64,000 nt of DNA from Leptobrachium leishanense. Taxonomy: Eukaryota > Chordata > Amphibia > Anura > Megophryidae. The stretch lies in assembly GCA_009667805.1 (NCBI GenBank), contig CM019069.1, positions 94,523,204 to 94,587,203 on the forward strand, given 5' to 3'. The notes under the pieces are model-generated. The model was not told where the DNA came from, did not search any database, and saw nothing but the letters and a program-made list of their open reading frames with translations. The position numbers were made by a program, and so were the translations under genes. This document shows positions 42,012-53,001 of the stretch, in pieces. The first letter of the stretch is position 1, and every line of letters starts with the position of its first letter.

Positions 42012-42532
42012 TTATCTTTTGTTTAGGATAGCCTTATGCCTATCCCATGCTTGCTTAAATTCAATTACTGTTTTGGCCTCTACCACTTCAACTGGAAGAC
42101 TGTTCCATGTATCCACCACCCTCTCAGTAAAATAATGCTTTCTGATGTTACTTTTAAACCTTTGCCCCTCTAATCTAAGACTATGTCCTCTTGTTTTGCT
42201 ACTTTGTTTCCTTTTAAATATACTCCCTTCCTCTACCTTGTGGATTCCCTTTACGTATTTAAATGTTTCTATCATATCTCCTCTTTCTCGTCTTTTTTCC
42301 AAGCTGTACATGTTAAGATCATTAAGCCTTTCCGGGTAACTTTTCTCCTTCAAGCGTACACCATTTTAGTAGTCCTTCTCTGAACTCTCTCTAAGATGTC
42401 TATATCCTTCTGGAGATACGGTCTCCAGTACTGCACACAGTACTCCAAGTGAGGTCTCACCAGTGCTCTGTACAGTGGCATGAGCACTTCCCTTTTCCTA
42501 CTGCTAATACCTCTCCCTACACAACCAAGCAT
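42012..42532 (-). pseudogene. CR1-2 RT C-terminus
   Basis: Two overlapping frames: MLGCVGRGISSRKREVLMPL to RVQRRTTKMVYA (42532-42350) and the C-terminal tail NSLPVEVVEAKTV (42353-42012). A one-base loss near 42354 shifts the frame. No catalytic residues remain. Confidence 0.85.
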
Positions 42533-42627
42533 TCTGCTAGCATTTCCTGCTGCTCTATTACATTGACTACTTACCCTTAGATCCTCTGAAATAATAACCC
42601 CTAAATCCCTTTCCTCAGATGTTGAGG

Positions 42628-43053
42628 TTAGGACTTCATTGCCATTTTGGCTATTTCCTCAAGCAGCAGATTATCTAGCTCTTCTACTTGTCCAGGGGGT
42701 CTATAGATCACACCTACACGAGCTACTGTATGATTGCCAAATGTTAGCGTAACCCAAACTGACTCTATGCTCACCTCGCTCACTTTTATTTGGTTCGTTT
42801 TTATGTTGTTTTTCACATACAGGGCCACTCCTCCTCCTTTCCTACCTTCTCTGTCTTTTCTATATAAAGAGTACCCCGGTATTGTTATGTCCCAGTTATT
42901 TTTCTCACTGAACCATGTCTCAGTAACCGCAACTAAATCTACTTTTTCAGCTGCCATCATTGCCTCCAGTTCATTGATTTTATTGACTAAACTGCGAGCA
43001 TTTGTAGACACAACTCTGAGCTTGTCATTTTTTTCCCCGCATGTTTCTTGCAC
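42628..43053 (-). pseudogene. CR1-2 AP endonuclease, N-terminal part
   Basis: Start of an exonuclease-endonuclease-phosphatase fold: LRVVSTNARSLVNKI, the catalytic Glu in VAVTETWFSE, GGGVALYVK and RVGVIYRPP. It ends abruptly at the internal deletion after EIAKMAMKS, before the GDFN and SDH motifs. Confidence 0.88.
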
Positions 43054-43128
43054 CCTCCGATTTAGTTTTGGGGGACAATCAGGCAGATTGTTTTTTACCC
43101 TTTTGTCCCCCCCTCCTAGTTTAAATAT

Positions 43129-45049
43129 ATATATTTTTTAATTCTTTATTTAAGATTATGCACATCACAAATAAATGCAGTAAGGTAAGAGCCACACAGG
43201 GCCACAGCTAGACTATATTTTGCAAGGAAACAGGCCATTGAATAAGTACAGGGTAGGCAGGCAAGTACAACCAACATAAACATGGTAACAAAAGTTGTAA
43301 GCGATCGCAGGGCATAACAAAGGGAAGGGAAGGGACTCAAGAAAGGATAAGTAAAGGGGAGAGAAGAGATGGAATAGAGAGGGGAGGGAGAAAAAGAAAA
43401 AAAAAACTCTCCGGCAAGACAGAGAAGATGGAAAAGGCAGCCCATATCAAAAGTTGGTGCTCAGCAGCGCGCCTCTGAGACCTCACTGGGAAACAGAGGG
43501 CCACAGAGGGAACCACAGGGCAAAGGTCACTGAGGGGCCAAGAGGACAGTGAGAGCCTAGGTGACCACCCTATGGCTCACCCTCAGTAAAACCATACCTC
43601 CAACCCCAAAAAAAAAAATAAAAAAAAAAATAGATAATATAAATAATAAAAAGGGGGGGGGAAGAAAAAGTGGGTAGGAGAGGGGGGATAGGAGAGAGTG
43701 GGTTGAAAGAAAGGAAGGAAGGGGAGCATGGAGTCATCAAGTAGCAGATCTGGTTATAGCAAAGGACGGAGAGCGACCAGCGCCGATCTCGGCTGGGTGG
43801 GAGTGGAGGGTAGTCGTGTCTCAGAGGCTAGTCTGGGTCATAGGGTTGCACGACCGACGGTGACCATGACTGTTCCCCGTCAACAGTGCCCAGACGGCGC
43901 GGTAGACCCAAGGCCGACAGGTGTGTCCGGGCTTCCTGCAAAGTCGAGGCCACAAGAACTTCAGCGCCCTGATGGATGAGTAAGGATCCCGACACACCCC
44001 AACGATAATGGACCTCGTGGGCTCAGAGAGTGGCCGTAATCTGTCCATATTGTCTCCGGGCTGTCAGGGCCAGAAATGGTAGGTCACGGAAGACAGTAAT
44101 GTCCAGTCCCTCAAATCGAAGCGGAGGAGCACGGATCATCGCCCCCAGAAAGCGTTCTCGCACAACGACATCTCCCAACACCACGATAACGTCCTTCGTG
44201 GTGGTCTGAGGGGCCGCCGCCGCCTTGCGGACCCTGATCGCAGATAGCACTGGGTCCGAGGCACCTTCAGGGAGGGAAAGGATAGCCTTTACCATCCGGT
44301 TGGCCAGTAGCAGTAGGTCAGAGGCAGGGAAAGCGTCCGGGATACCCCTCAGCTTTAGGTTCCGCCGTCGATGTCGGGCCTCCATGGCCAACAGGGCAGA
44401 CTGCAAACCGGCAACTTGGGTATGGAGTGCACTAACTTGCGAAGAGGCCTCATCTTGCGTCGCCGCCAAGGTGCAGGTCTGGGCGTCAAGCTCCACCACC
44501 TCCTCGCTGAGGGAGGAGAGATCGGAATGCACCTCCGCAATCTCCGTAGCCCACGAGGCGCGGGCGTCAGCCAGAAGGGCTCGAATGTCCCGCTTCATCG
44601 CCGGGAGGTCCTCCGAGTTCTGCAGGGTAAGATGTGCTGCTCGCGGGGAGACATCAGGGCCCACCTCGCAGGACACAACCTCCACCGGGGGTCGGAGCAG
44701 AGTACTCGCGTCCCTCGGGCACGCAAGCGTGACCCGAATGTCCGGTAGACCTGGGCACTCCACTGCTCCGGACTTCTTCTTATCTCGCTTGCCCATTGCT
44801 GGGGGTGCGCAGGGATTGTGGAAAATGATGGAGCACAAGGTAGCAAAATGGCGATCTGCGTCTCTCCACACTAGGCCCAAAAACTAGCAGCTCGATCAGG
44901 GCGAACGTGTGAAAGTCCCTCGGCAAAAATTATATGTCACCCGGTCCCGGGCAGGTCGCAGTATGAAACGCAGGCAGGGGTAGTCAGAAGGCAGCGTGAA
45001 AAATTAAATATCAAAGTAATTCAGCAGGAGCTGCTCAGGCATGCGACTC
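43129..45049 (-). mobile_element. HAL1-like LINE: L1-type element with ORF1 only (copy 2)
   Basis: An 11-bp duplication AGTTTAAATAT (43118-43128, 45050-45060). The uninterrupted CR1-3 at about 48943-48953 shows the empty site. Minus-strand 3' end AATAAAGAATTAAAAAA. ORF1 is followed by ~690 bp of pyrimidine-rich 3' region and no ORF2. Different in sequence from copy 1, but same design. Confidence 0.85.
43820..44796 (-). pseudogene. L1-type ORF1 protein, copy 2
   Basis: Starts at the ATG 44796 (MGKRDKKKSGAVEC). A coiled coil (MKRDIRALLADARASWATEI to LLAMEARH), an RRM core (RRRNLKLRGIPDAFP) and the start of the C-terminal domain (ITVFRDLPFLALTARRQY) follow. A frame change near 44025 precedes the last part, where a third frame reads EVHYRWGVSGSLLIH, matching GVCYRWGAAGSL of copy 1. 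Almost full length, ~320 aa. Confidence 0.87.
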
Positions 45050-45602
45050 AGTTTAAATATTTCTTTGCGAAACCTTTGAACTTCTCACTGAGAACATCTG
45101 TTCCCCTATGAGTAAGATGCAAACCATCTTTTTTATACAGTTCCTTTCTGCTCCAATTAGAGCTATCATGGGACACAAAGCCAAATCCTTGCTCTCGACA
45201 CCATTCCCAAAGCCACAAATTAAATTCCCTATTGCGCATCTGCCTATCCTGAATGTTATGCACAGTAAAAACTTCAGAGAATGACACAGTGGACGCAATC
45301 TGCTGTATTTCACCTCCAAGAACACAAAAATCTTCCTTAATCTCAGAAACCTCATTGCTAGCCAAGTCATTTGTCCCTAGATGGACTAGAACATCCACTT
45401 CCCCATGCTGCTTTGCTTGTTTGACAATATTGAGAATACGTCTCTTGTCTCTACGAGCAGTAGCCCCAGGAAGACATCTCACCAAACCACTACTCTCCAG
45501 CTCAACACCTCTTATGATAGAATCACCCAGCAACAATTGCCTTCTATCATGTCCCACCTTTTCCTTATTGTTCTTGGTTGCAGTCCTGCATACCTTAGGC
45601 AT
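45048..45602 (-). pseudogene. CR1 ORF1 esterase domain (SGNH hydrolase type)
   Basis: Block I with the nucleophile serine (QLLLGDSIIRG), block with VLVHLGTNDLA, and block V with catalytic Asp and His (KKDGLHLTHRG). This is the esterase domain known from CR1-clade ORF1 proteins. It is in a different frame from the N-terminal zinc-finger part, so at least one frameshift lies between 45602 and 45829. The domain itself looks complete. Confidence 0.87.
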
Positions 45603-45828
45603 AGGGGATGGTGGTTCCTCAACTATGGTGTCTGAGCCTACTTCCTCTCACCACTACACTCTGAAAGTGCCTCAAAAGAATTAAGAAGAGCCACAGACTG
45701 TGGGACATGCCTTCTATCCACAACTCTAAGTCTACCAGATCCTACAGTAGTCCATCTGCCGCTCCAAGGAGGCCTCTGTGGCAGTGGCTTTGTAACAGTC
45801 ATAGCCATAGCCTGAGTTTGTCTAACAG

Positions 45829-45973
45829 ATCATTTACAAATCTCAGACTTCAAACAGGCAATTTCCTGCTGCAATAAAGAGAGCTGCCTACATATCAGGC
45901 ACACTCCAAACCTCCAAAAATTGGATCTAAAAACAAATGCATGACAGCTCTTACACTGGACCAAGCCTGCCAT
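45829..45973 (-). pseudogene. CR1 ORF1 N-terminal zinc-finger-like segment
   Basis: From the ATG at 45973: MAGLVQCKSCHAF, then GVCLICRQLSLLQQEIACLK, giving two CxxC pairs ~19 residues apart followed by a helix, as in the N-terminus of CR1 ORF1 proteins. A TGA after SEICK ends the frame. Confidence 0.65.
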
Positions 45974-46567
45974 TATAAAAGAATGGATTTAAACCAACAA
46001 ATCTTACCTTTTTGTAGGTTTTCTACCTCCTGTCTAACCTCAGACTACCTCCAGAGTATCTCCGGAATATCTCTAAGTGCTCACTTTGAAGGCTTCACTT
46101 TGAAGGCTTCCCAAGCTCAATTAGACAAGCTAATATTCCCCAAGCTTTATATAGTCACCTAAGAACACCTCTCCCAGCAAGGCGTGGACAAGTTTAACCA
46201 CCTTAGCAAATAGCGCCCAATTGATTCCAATTGTATGCTAATCAGTAAGAGGAATGAGTCACCAGCCTAACCTAATTTACACACCAGACCTAACTTAAAA
46301 CCTTAAAATGAATAGAAAAGATCTGTTTGAAACAAAAATCAAAATCACTCACCAGGATATCTCTAAGTGCTAACTTTGAAGGCTTCACTTAGAAGGCTTC
46401 CCAAGCTTTACCTGGAATTATCTTTTATTTAGGATAGCCTTATGCCTATCCCATGCCTGCTTAAATTCAATCACTGTTTTGGCCTCTACAACTTCTACTG
46501 GAAGGCTGTTCCATGTATCCACCACCCTCTCAGTAAAATAATGCTTCCTGATGTTACTTTTAAACCT

Positions 46568-47167
46568 TTACCCCTCTAATCTAAGACTATGTCCTCTTGT
46601 TTTGCTACTTTGTTTCCTTTTAAATATACTCCCTTCCTCTACCTTGTGGATTCCCTTTACGTATTTAAAGGTTTCTATCATATCTCCTCTTTCTCGTCTT
46701 TTTTCCAAGCTATACATGTTAAGATCATTAAGCCTTTCCTGGTAACCTTTCTCCAAGCCGTACAATATTTTAGTAGCCCTTCTCTGAACTCTCTCTAAGA
46801 TGTCTATATCCTTCGGAAGATACGGTCTCCAGTACTGCACACAGTGCTCCAAGTGAGGTCTCACCAGTGCTCTGTACAGTGGCATGAGCACTTCCCTTTT
46901 CCTACTGCTAATACCTCTCCATACACAACCAAGCATTCTGCTAGCATTTCCTGCTGCTCTATTACATTGACTACTTACCCTTAGATCCTCTGAAATAATA
47001 ACCCCTAAATACCTTTCCTCAGATGTTGAGGTTAGGACTGTATCAAATATTCTATATTCAGCCCTTGGGTTTTTACACCCCAGGTGCATTATCTTGCACT
47101 TATCCACATTAAAACTCAATTGCCACAGCTCCGACCATTGTTTTAGTTTACCTAAATCATTTGTCAT
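46568..47167 (-). pseudogene. CR1-3 RT C-terminal part
   Basis: MTNDLGKLKQWSELWQLSFN through RALVRPHLEHCVQYW to the tail. It begins just after the position of the catalytic aspartates, which were removed by the deletion (junction near 47190). Confidence 0.87.
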
Positions 47168-47261
47168 TTGGCTGATCCCTCCAGGAACGTCAAAAGCCTT
47201 ACTGAAATCTAAATAAGCAATGTCTACTGCAACACCTTTGTCTATTATTTTTGTTACCCAA

Positions 47262-47597
47262 TCAAAAAAAAATCAATAGATTAGTTTGGCCTGATCTCCC
47301 TGAGGTAAACCCATGTTGTTTCTGATCTTGTAATCTATGTGTTTTTAGATGTTCAACAATCCTTTCCTTTAACATGGCTTCCATTAATTTCCCCACTACT
47401 GATGTAAGACTAACTGACCTACAGTTCCCCGATTTTTCCCTACTACCCTTCTTGTAAATGGGCACAACATTTGCTAATTTCCAGTCTTCTGGGACGACTC
47501 CCGTTAACAGATTTATTTCACCAATCCTTGTTAACGGTTTTGCTATTACACCACTGAGCTCTTTTAATAACTTAGGGTGGATCCCATCAGGCCCCAT
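47262..47597 (-). pseudogene. CR1-3 RT N-terminal part
   Basis: GPDGIHPKLLKELSGVIAKP, PEDWKLANVVPIYKKGSREK and HLKTHRLQDQKQHGFTSGRS, typical of CR1 RT domain 0-2. It retains the ~13 residues missing from CR1-1, but an insertion in an A-run near 47265 breaks the frame. Confidence 0.86.
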
Positions 47598-47908
47598 TGA
47601 CTTATTTGTCTTTACTTTAGACAGTTGCTGTAGAACCTCCTCCTCTGTAAACTCATATGTAAATGTCTCTTTAGTGTTTCCTCCTAACTGAGGTCCCTTT
47701 CCTTCCTTTTCTTCTGCAAAGACTGAACAAAAATATTGAGGCAGTCAGCAAGACTTTTATCCTCTTCTCACATACCTTCCTTCCTCTGTTTTTAATCTAA
47801 CTAATCCTTGTTTTACTTTTCTTTTCTCGTTTATGTATCTAAAAAATGTTTTGTCCCCCTTTTTTACTGACTGAGCTATTTTCTCTTCTGCGTGTGCTTT
47901 GGAAGCTC

Positions 47909-48874
47909 TTATAAATTGCTTTGCCTCTGACTAATTTTATAGGTGTGCCTATCTTCTTCACTCTGAGGTTTTTTAGAATTTTTATTGAATGCTATCTTTT
48001 TGTTCTTCACTATTTTGGCCACTTCTGTAGAGTACCACAGTGGTTTCTTCCCCTTTTTGTTTTTACTAACAAGCCGAATGCAATTGCCTGTGGCCTTCAA
48101 TAATGCCTCCTTTAAATAATCCCATTTCTCCTGGACTTCCTTTAGACTCCTCCAGTCTGATAATGACTCATTCACACAAAATATAATTTTAGAAAAATCT
48201 AAAACTTTTGTTTTTGTGTGGTGCGGCTCCATCCCTGTTCTTATATTAAACCACACTGACTGGTGATCACTAGATCCCAAATTTTCACCTACAACAACGT
48301 CCGATACCAAACCTCCATTTGTGAGTATTAAATCCAATATGGCCTCTTTACGGGTCGGCTTCTCAACTACTTGTGTTAGAGATAATCCCAGTAGGGAGTT
48401 TAGAATATTTGTACTCCTGGTGCACCCAGCTATTTTGGTTTTCCAGTTCACATCAGGAAGATTAAAGTCCCCCATGATAATAACTTCCCCTTTCATTGTC
48501 ATTTTGGCTATTTCCTCAAACAGCAAATTATCTAGCTCTTCTACTTGTCCAGGGGGTCTATAGATCACACCTACACGAGCTACTGTATGATTACCAAATG
48601 TTAGCGTAACCCAAACTGACTCTGGTTCGTTTTTATGTTGTTTTTTTACATACAGGGCCACTCCTCCTCCTTTCCTACCTTCTCTGTCTTTTCTATATAA
48701 AGAGTACCCCGGTATTGTTATGTCCCAGTTATTTTTCTCACTGAGCCATGCCACTAAATTTTTTTTTTCAGCTGCCATCATTGCTTCCAGGTCATTGATT
48801 TTATTGACTAAACTGCGAGCATTTATAGACACGACTCTGAGCTTGTCATTTTTTACTTCGCATGTTGCTTGCAC
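47909..48874 (-). pseudogene. CR1-3 AP endonuclease
   Basis: Nearly complete endonuclease with RVGVIYRPP, IIMGDFNLPDVNW and LGSSDHQSVWF (catalytic His), followed by the linker toward RT. The stretch around the catalytic Glu is shortened: it reads NLVAWLSEKN where CR1-2 has DLVAVTETWFSEKN, so the Glu is lost. The protein could not nick DNA normally. Confidence 0.88.
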
Positions 48875-49154
48875 CCTCAGATTTAGTTTTAGTTTTGGGG
48901 GACAATCGGGCAGATTGTTTTTTACCCTTTTGTTCCCCCCTCCTAGTTTAAATATTCCTTTGTGAAACCTTTGAACTTCTCACTGAGAACATATGTTCCC
49001 CTATGAGTAAGATGCAACCCATCTTTTTTATACAGTTCCTTTCTGCTCCAATTAGAGCTATCATGGGACACAAAGCCACTCTCTTGGACATTCCTTCCAC
49101 TGAACTGGGCTCGCCTGACCCCGACCTAATTATATATGCATGGGGTCATGCATA

Positions 49155-50270
49155 TGTAGCGCTGTGTTAAAATCTTGCTGTGGCAGTACCTATTTTTGGC
49201 CACAAGATGGAGACTATCGCGATCAGAGACACTGGACATTGGGACTACAATTCCCGGCATGCTTTGCAGAGAGACAGGAAGTGGGTGGGGCCTGGACACT
49301 TACATCCTCCGCCTCGTGGAGAACGCGCCAGAGCGCGCCAGGGAACGAGAGAGAGCAGACGCAGTGCCATAGATCGTAAGAGGGCCTAGGCCAGAGAGCA
49401 AGTGAGCCTGTCAGTTCTTTTACCGGGTCATTCAGCCTAAGGAGAAGGAGTCCTCCAAGGTTCCAGAGTTGCTGCAGATTGAACCAACCGAAGACCTCGA
49501 GTAAGGAGTCACCGCAAGTTGATCGGGTACAGAGAGCAGGCGGTGAGCTGGGCAAAAGTCGTGGACAAGCTACGGGAAGTCAGACAACGGATCCGGCCGC
49601 TAGTATCCCCAGTCAAAATCGAGCGGAGAGACGTCCTGGGTCAGCGGAGCCTAAAGCAACCGGTGGATGGGTGAGAGGCCTCCAAGGCCGTTTGTAATAC
49701 AAAGAACACGTTGTTGTTTTCTCGTTAAAGTCCACAGGGCCCCAACTTGACTAGTCGAAGACATTCCTTAAGTAAATTCACTGGCCAGTTGAACAGTACC
49801 CGGGTACCATACACGCACATACACACCTTTTACATTCCGGGACTTAACCTGTGCAGGACTCATTTTTGTTACGAATCGGAACGGGGGTTAAAGATACGTT
49901 CCGAAATATATTTTTCTCTTTCCGCTGCGCGTTTACCGTGATACGAAGAGATTGTATATTCTGGGGTTCTGCTACGTGTCCCTTTTCCGAATATTTGTGC
50001 AATTGCATTTCTTTTATGTTCGGTTACGAATATTTTATTTTCCGAAATACGACGCCTCGTGTTTCGGTTCTTTTCCGCTACGCGTTTTACCGCAATACGA
50101 AAGTACTGTAATAATATCTGTGAATACCGTATTTCAACATCTGCTTATTATTTTAGTAAACTATTTAAATGATAAAAACCCACAACTGTGTTGGAGTATA
50201 TTTATTCCCTAGTGCGGGGAGACTGACCCGTGGTTCATTTTCAGCGGCTCCTCCGGGAGTGAGCGCTACA
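49155..50270 (+). mobile_element. Solo LTR of the Gypsy-B family
   Basis: Begins TGTAGCGC, ends GCGCTACA, and carries the 4-bp duplication CATA (49151-49154, 50271-50274). 1,116 bp, a third subfamily: similar to Gypsy-B1 at both ends with a different middle. It formed by recombination between the two LTRs of a full element. Confidence 0.93.
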
Positions 50271-50394
50271 CATATATAACTGATAATGCAAATTAACATG
50301 CTTACTAGCATGGTCATCAGAAAAGGTGGCAAAACTACAGCTTTGTGAAGTTGGCACCCCATGTTTTTAAAACATGAAAAAAACTCAGTTATTA

Positions 50395-50515
50395 CACTCA
50401 GTGCTGCAAGGTTCAATCCTCCTACGGAGGATCGCGCTTTGCAGCCTCGAACGTGCGTTGTAGCATTTTTTGATAGGGAGGGTTTCAGCACGTCTGCTGT
50501 AGCGCGCATTTGAAA
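50395..50515. repeat. Dispersed repeat, second copy
   Basis: Reverse-orientation relative of 41755-41890, sharing the CAATCCTCCTACGGAGGATC hairpin and GGGTTTCAGCACGTC. Confidence 0.65.
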
Positions 50516-50529
50516 AGCAGTCTCTCCAT

Positions 50530-52205
50530 GAGTGGAGACAGGGTGTGTGGAGAAAGGAAGGGAAAGAGCCAAGGATAAGTAGTTGGTGAGCTGATATTGA
50601 AACTGATCAGTCGTGGTTGACTGTTCTTACTGCCATGACCTAGCTTCGGGCAGAGGATTGTACAATCAGACCACCTCGAGTCAGACCAGGGCCACTCTTA
50701 GCATTTGTGGAGCCCCTGAAAATGAATTTAATTTAGTATTTCTAACAGCCCTGATAAGACCTGTTGACTATTAAAGTCTGAGAACTCTAAATTTGCTGGG
50801 TTTTACAGACTGGTTTATAAAGAAGTTTATGGGTTCTCAGACATTGATAATTGCTACGATAACTCCCCTTATAAAGGCTTGATTAGGTTTATTAACTTTT
50901 CCTGTATCAATTTAGCATCATATAGAAACTTTTTCCTACTATTTTACATTATTTACTAGCTTTAGTGAATTATTCACATTCAATAGAGTCTGTGGACTTC
51001 TGCTTCCTGACCTAATCTCATGCACTTTACTTATCAACTAAATTCCTGCCCTGACTTCTGATACAATTGTGACTTAGTAACTTAGTGCTTAAATCAGGAG
51101 GGACAATTCCTCAGACTTATAAATAGTGATAACTTTATATCTCATCACTAAAATGAGATCTACAAATTGAATGGAATTTTGTAAAATAATTGTCTAAAAA
51201 TTTTGAAATGCTAAAAAAAAAAACCATTGCAATATCCCTTTAAGATAATATTCTTTGACCTATGGAAAAAAAAAAGAGAAAACTGAAGTGAGAAAATATC
51301 TGAGCTGTATAGGGAGAGAGCAGTGAGTCAAAGTGATGGATAGGGTGAAGGGAGAAACAGATATTGAGGGAGCAGTGAGGTGAAGGGATGGGTAGACATG
51401 GGGTGCAGGCATGCACAGTGGTAGATAATGAGGAGGCCTGGTGCAAAGTGATGGGTAGGCATAGTGTCATGAAAAAAGTAGACTCCGTGGGTTGGTTTAT
51501 AGTTGTTGATTTATTGAGCATAACATCGGATAGAGGAGACACATACAGTACGTCCCGCTAGCATGGCATCCCAGCAGACACTGCCTGGTACCGCCCCCAC
51601 CCTTCCTGTCATGTGACTCCGCTCTCACCACACATAGGATGGAAAGAGAAATGGGCAGGCAAGAAGAGGGCAATGACGTAGTGTGTCGATGCAGCTGCAA
51701 CCCACTCAGATCTGCTTGGAATTCAGCTAGAGATCTTACAAGGAGACAGCATTGCAACGTACAGATGGGATACAGAGGACACTCATGACATAGCTGAAAT
51801 CCTTTCTAATTCTCATAGCCTGGGCTGCCAACAGTTATGGAGAACTACCCTTCCCTTCAAACCAAAGGGGTGCACAATTATAAACCGCTTTCCCCAAAAC
51901 CAAAGCACAGGCAGATGGGAAAGCTTGGTTGGAGCATAGATAATAGAGATGAATCCAGGAAGTAATGAATTCCCCTGATCGTGGTAATTGTGTATTGGGG
52001 TGGAATTACAGATAGAGGGATTGATACAACGATACTCTAATTTACTACCAAGTAATCTGTCCTCATTTAAGTAAATTGTAGTTCCTTGTTTGGTGAATAC
52101 ACATTATATGAAGAATGAGAAATGTACAAGAAATACAACCCTATGGTTGTGACATGTACATTTGACCTGTGCGGATTTGATTATTCTTTTATTTTTTAGT
52201 GTCAA
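50530..52205. other. No gene identified
   Basis: Mixed AT-rich sequence, only short open frames, no recognisable protein or repeat boundary. Confidence 0.5.
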
Positions 52206-52859
52206 TTAAAGGGACAATACCACTTACATAAAGTGTAACTATATTACTTGTGCATTACAAATAAAACCACATTATAAACCACATACTGCTGTTTTTTTTC
52301 CTTTGAAGTAATTGAGTGTAAAATGGAAAAATAAAGTAAGGTTTATCGTATTTCCATTTTTTTATTTTTCCCATGAAGCAACATTTACCAAAAGCTTTGC
52401 TTTGTGGCTCCTGTTTATTTAATCTACATTATTTAACAGTAATTGAGACAAAGGGAGATTGTTTAGATAAGGCAGCAGGAGGTCTATTGTTCTCCGGCCT
52501 AAATGAGATAAGAGATGGCATCTGAATGAGATATGACAGGGAGTTTAAAAGATTTCTAATCTGCCCCCTGGTGAAAGCATTTGAATACATTCAACACAAT
52601 AGGATTATTTGAGTCAGTGATCCATCCATAGACTCCATTATATGGCCAATGCCACAGTGAGGACCAAGTGATGTAAAGGTGCTATAGGGGACCAGTTTAC
52701 AACACAAAATATCACAAAATGGATGCACCTAGTAATATACGAGAGTAACAGAGTAAAATATCTTCTTAGCTAAACATACATGAGAAAAACAAAGCACATG
52801 TAAGATATCAGCAACATAAAATAAAGACATTTCATTATTTGATGGTAGTGTCCCTTTAA
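52206..52859. mobile_element. TTAA-flanked MITE
   Basis: TTAA at 52206-52209 and 52856-52859; inverted ends AGGGACAATACCA / TGGTAGTGTCCCT. 646 bp between, non-coding. TTAA duplications are used by piggyBac and Kolobok-type elements; I cannot choose between them. Confidence 0.75.
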
Positions 52860-53001
52860 AGTAAATACTTAATTTAACATGACAAAAACTCCAACCTAAG
52901 CAAAATCAGATGTAATTCATGGTTCACACACGTTATAACAATAGTAGTTGTTTCTCATTCTTCAAACAATAAAAGGAGCTGTTTCTAATCGCAAGTCTGG
53001 T

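Larger units (their letters stand above)
41932..46370 (-). mobile_element. CR1 LINE with ORF1, interrupted by an L1-type element (CR1-2)
   Basis: Minus strand: 5' region (46000-46370), ORF1 N-terminus (45829-45973), ORF1 esterase (45048-45602), HAL1-like insertion (43129-45049), endonuclease N-terminus (42628-43053), internal deletion joining endonuclease to the RT C-terminus (near 42635), then the 3' end with the CR1-type TTTCTATG repeat. The RT catalytic core is lost. Confidence 0.88.
46407..49080 (-). mobile_element. CR1 LINE, 5' truncated within ORF1 (CR1-3)
   Basis: Minus strand: end of the ORF1 esterase (48950-49080), endonuclease (47909-48874), RT N-terminus (47262-47597), a deletion of the catalytic RT core near 47190, RT C-terminus (46568-47167). 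It lacks the terminal CR1 repeat; its 3' end merges with CR1-2's 5' region at about 46357-46407, where a ~50-bp segment resembles 46071-46135. Confidence 0.85.

Noticed and set aside
44225..44887. 220-aa plus-strand open frame
   Set aside because: Antisense of the L1-type ORF1; GC-rich codon composition of the real frame keeps the complement open.
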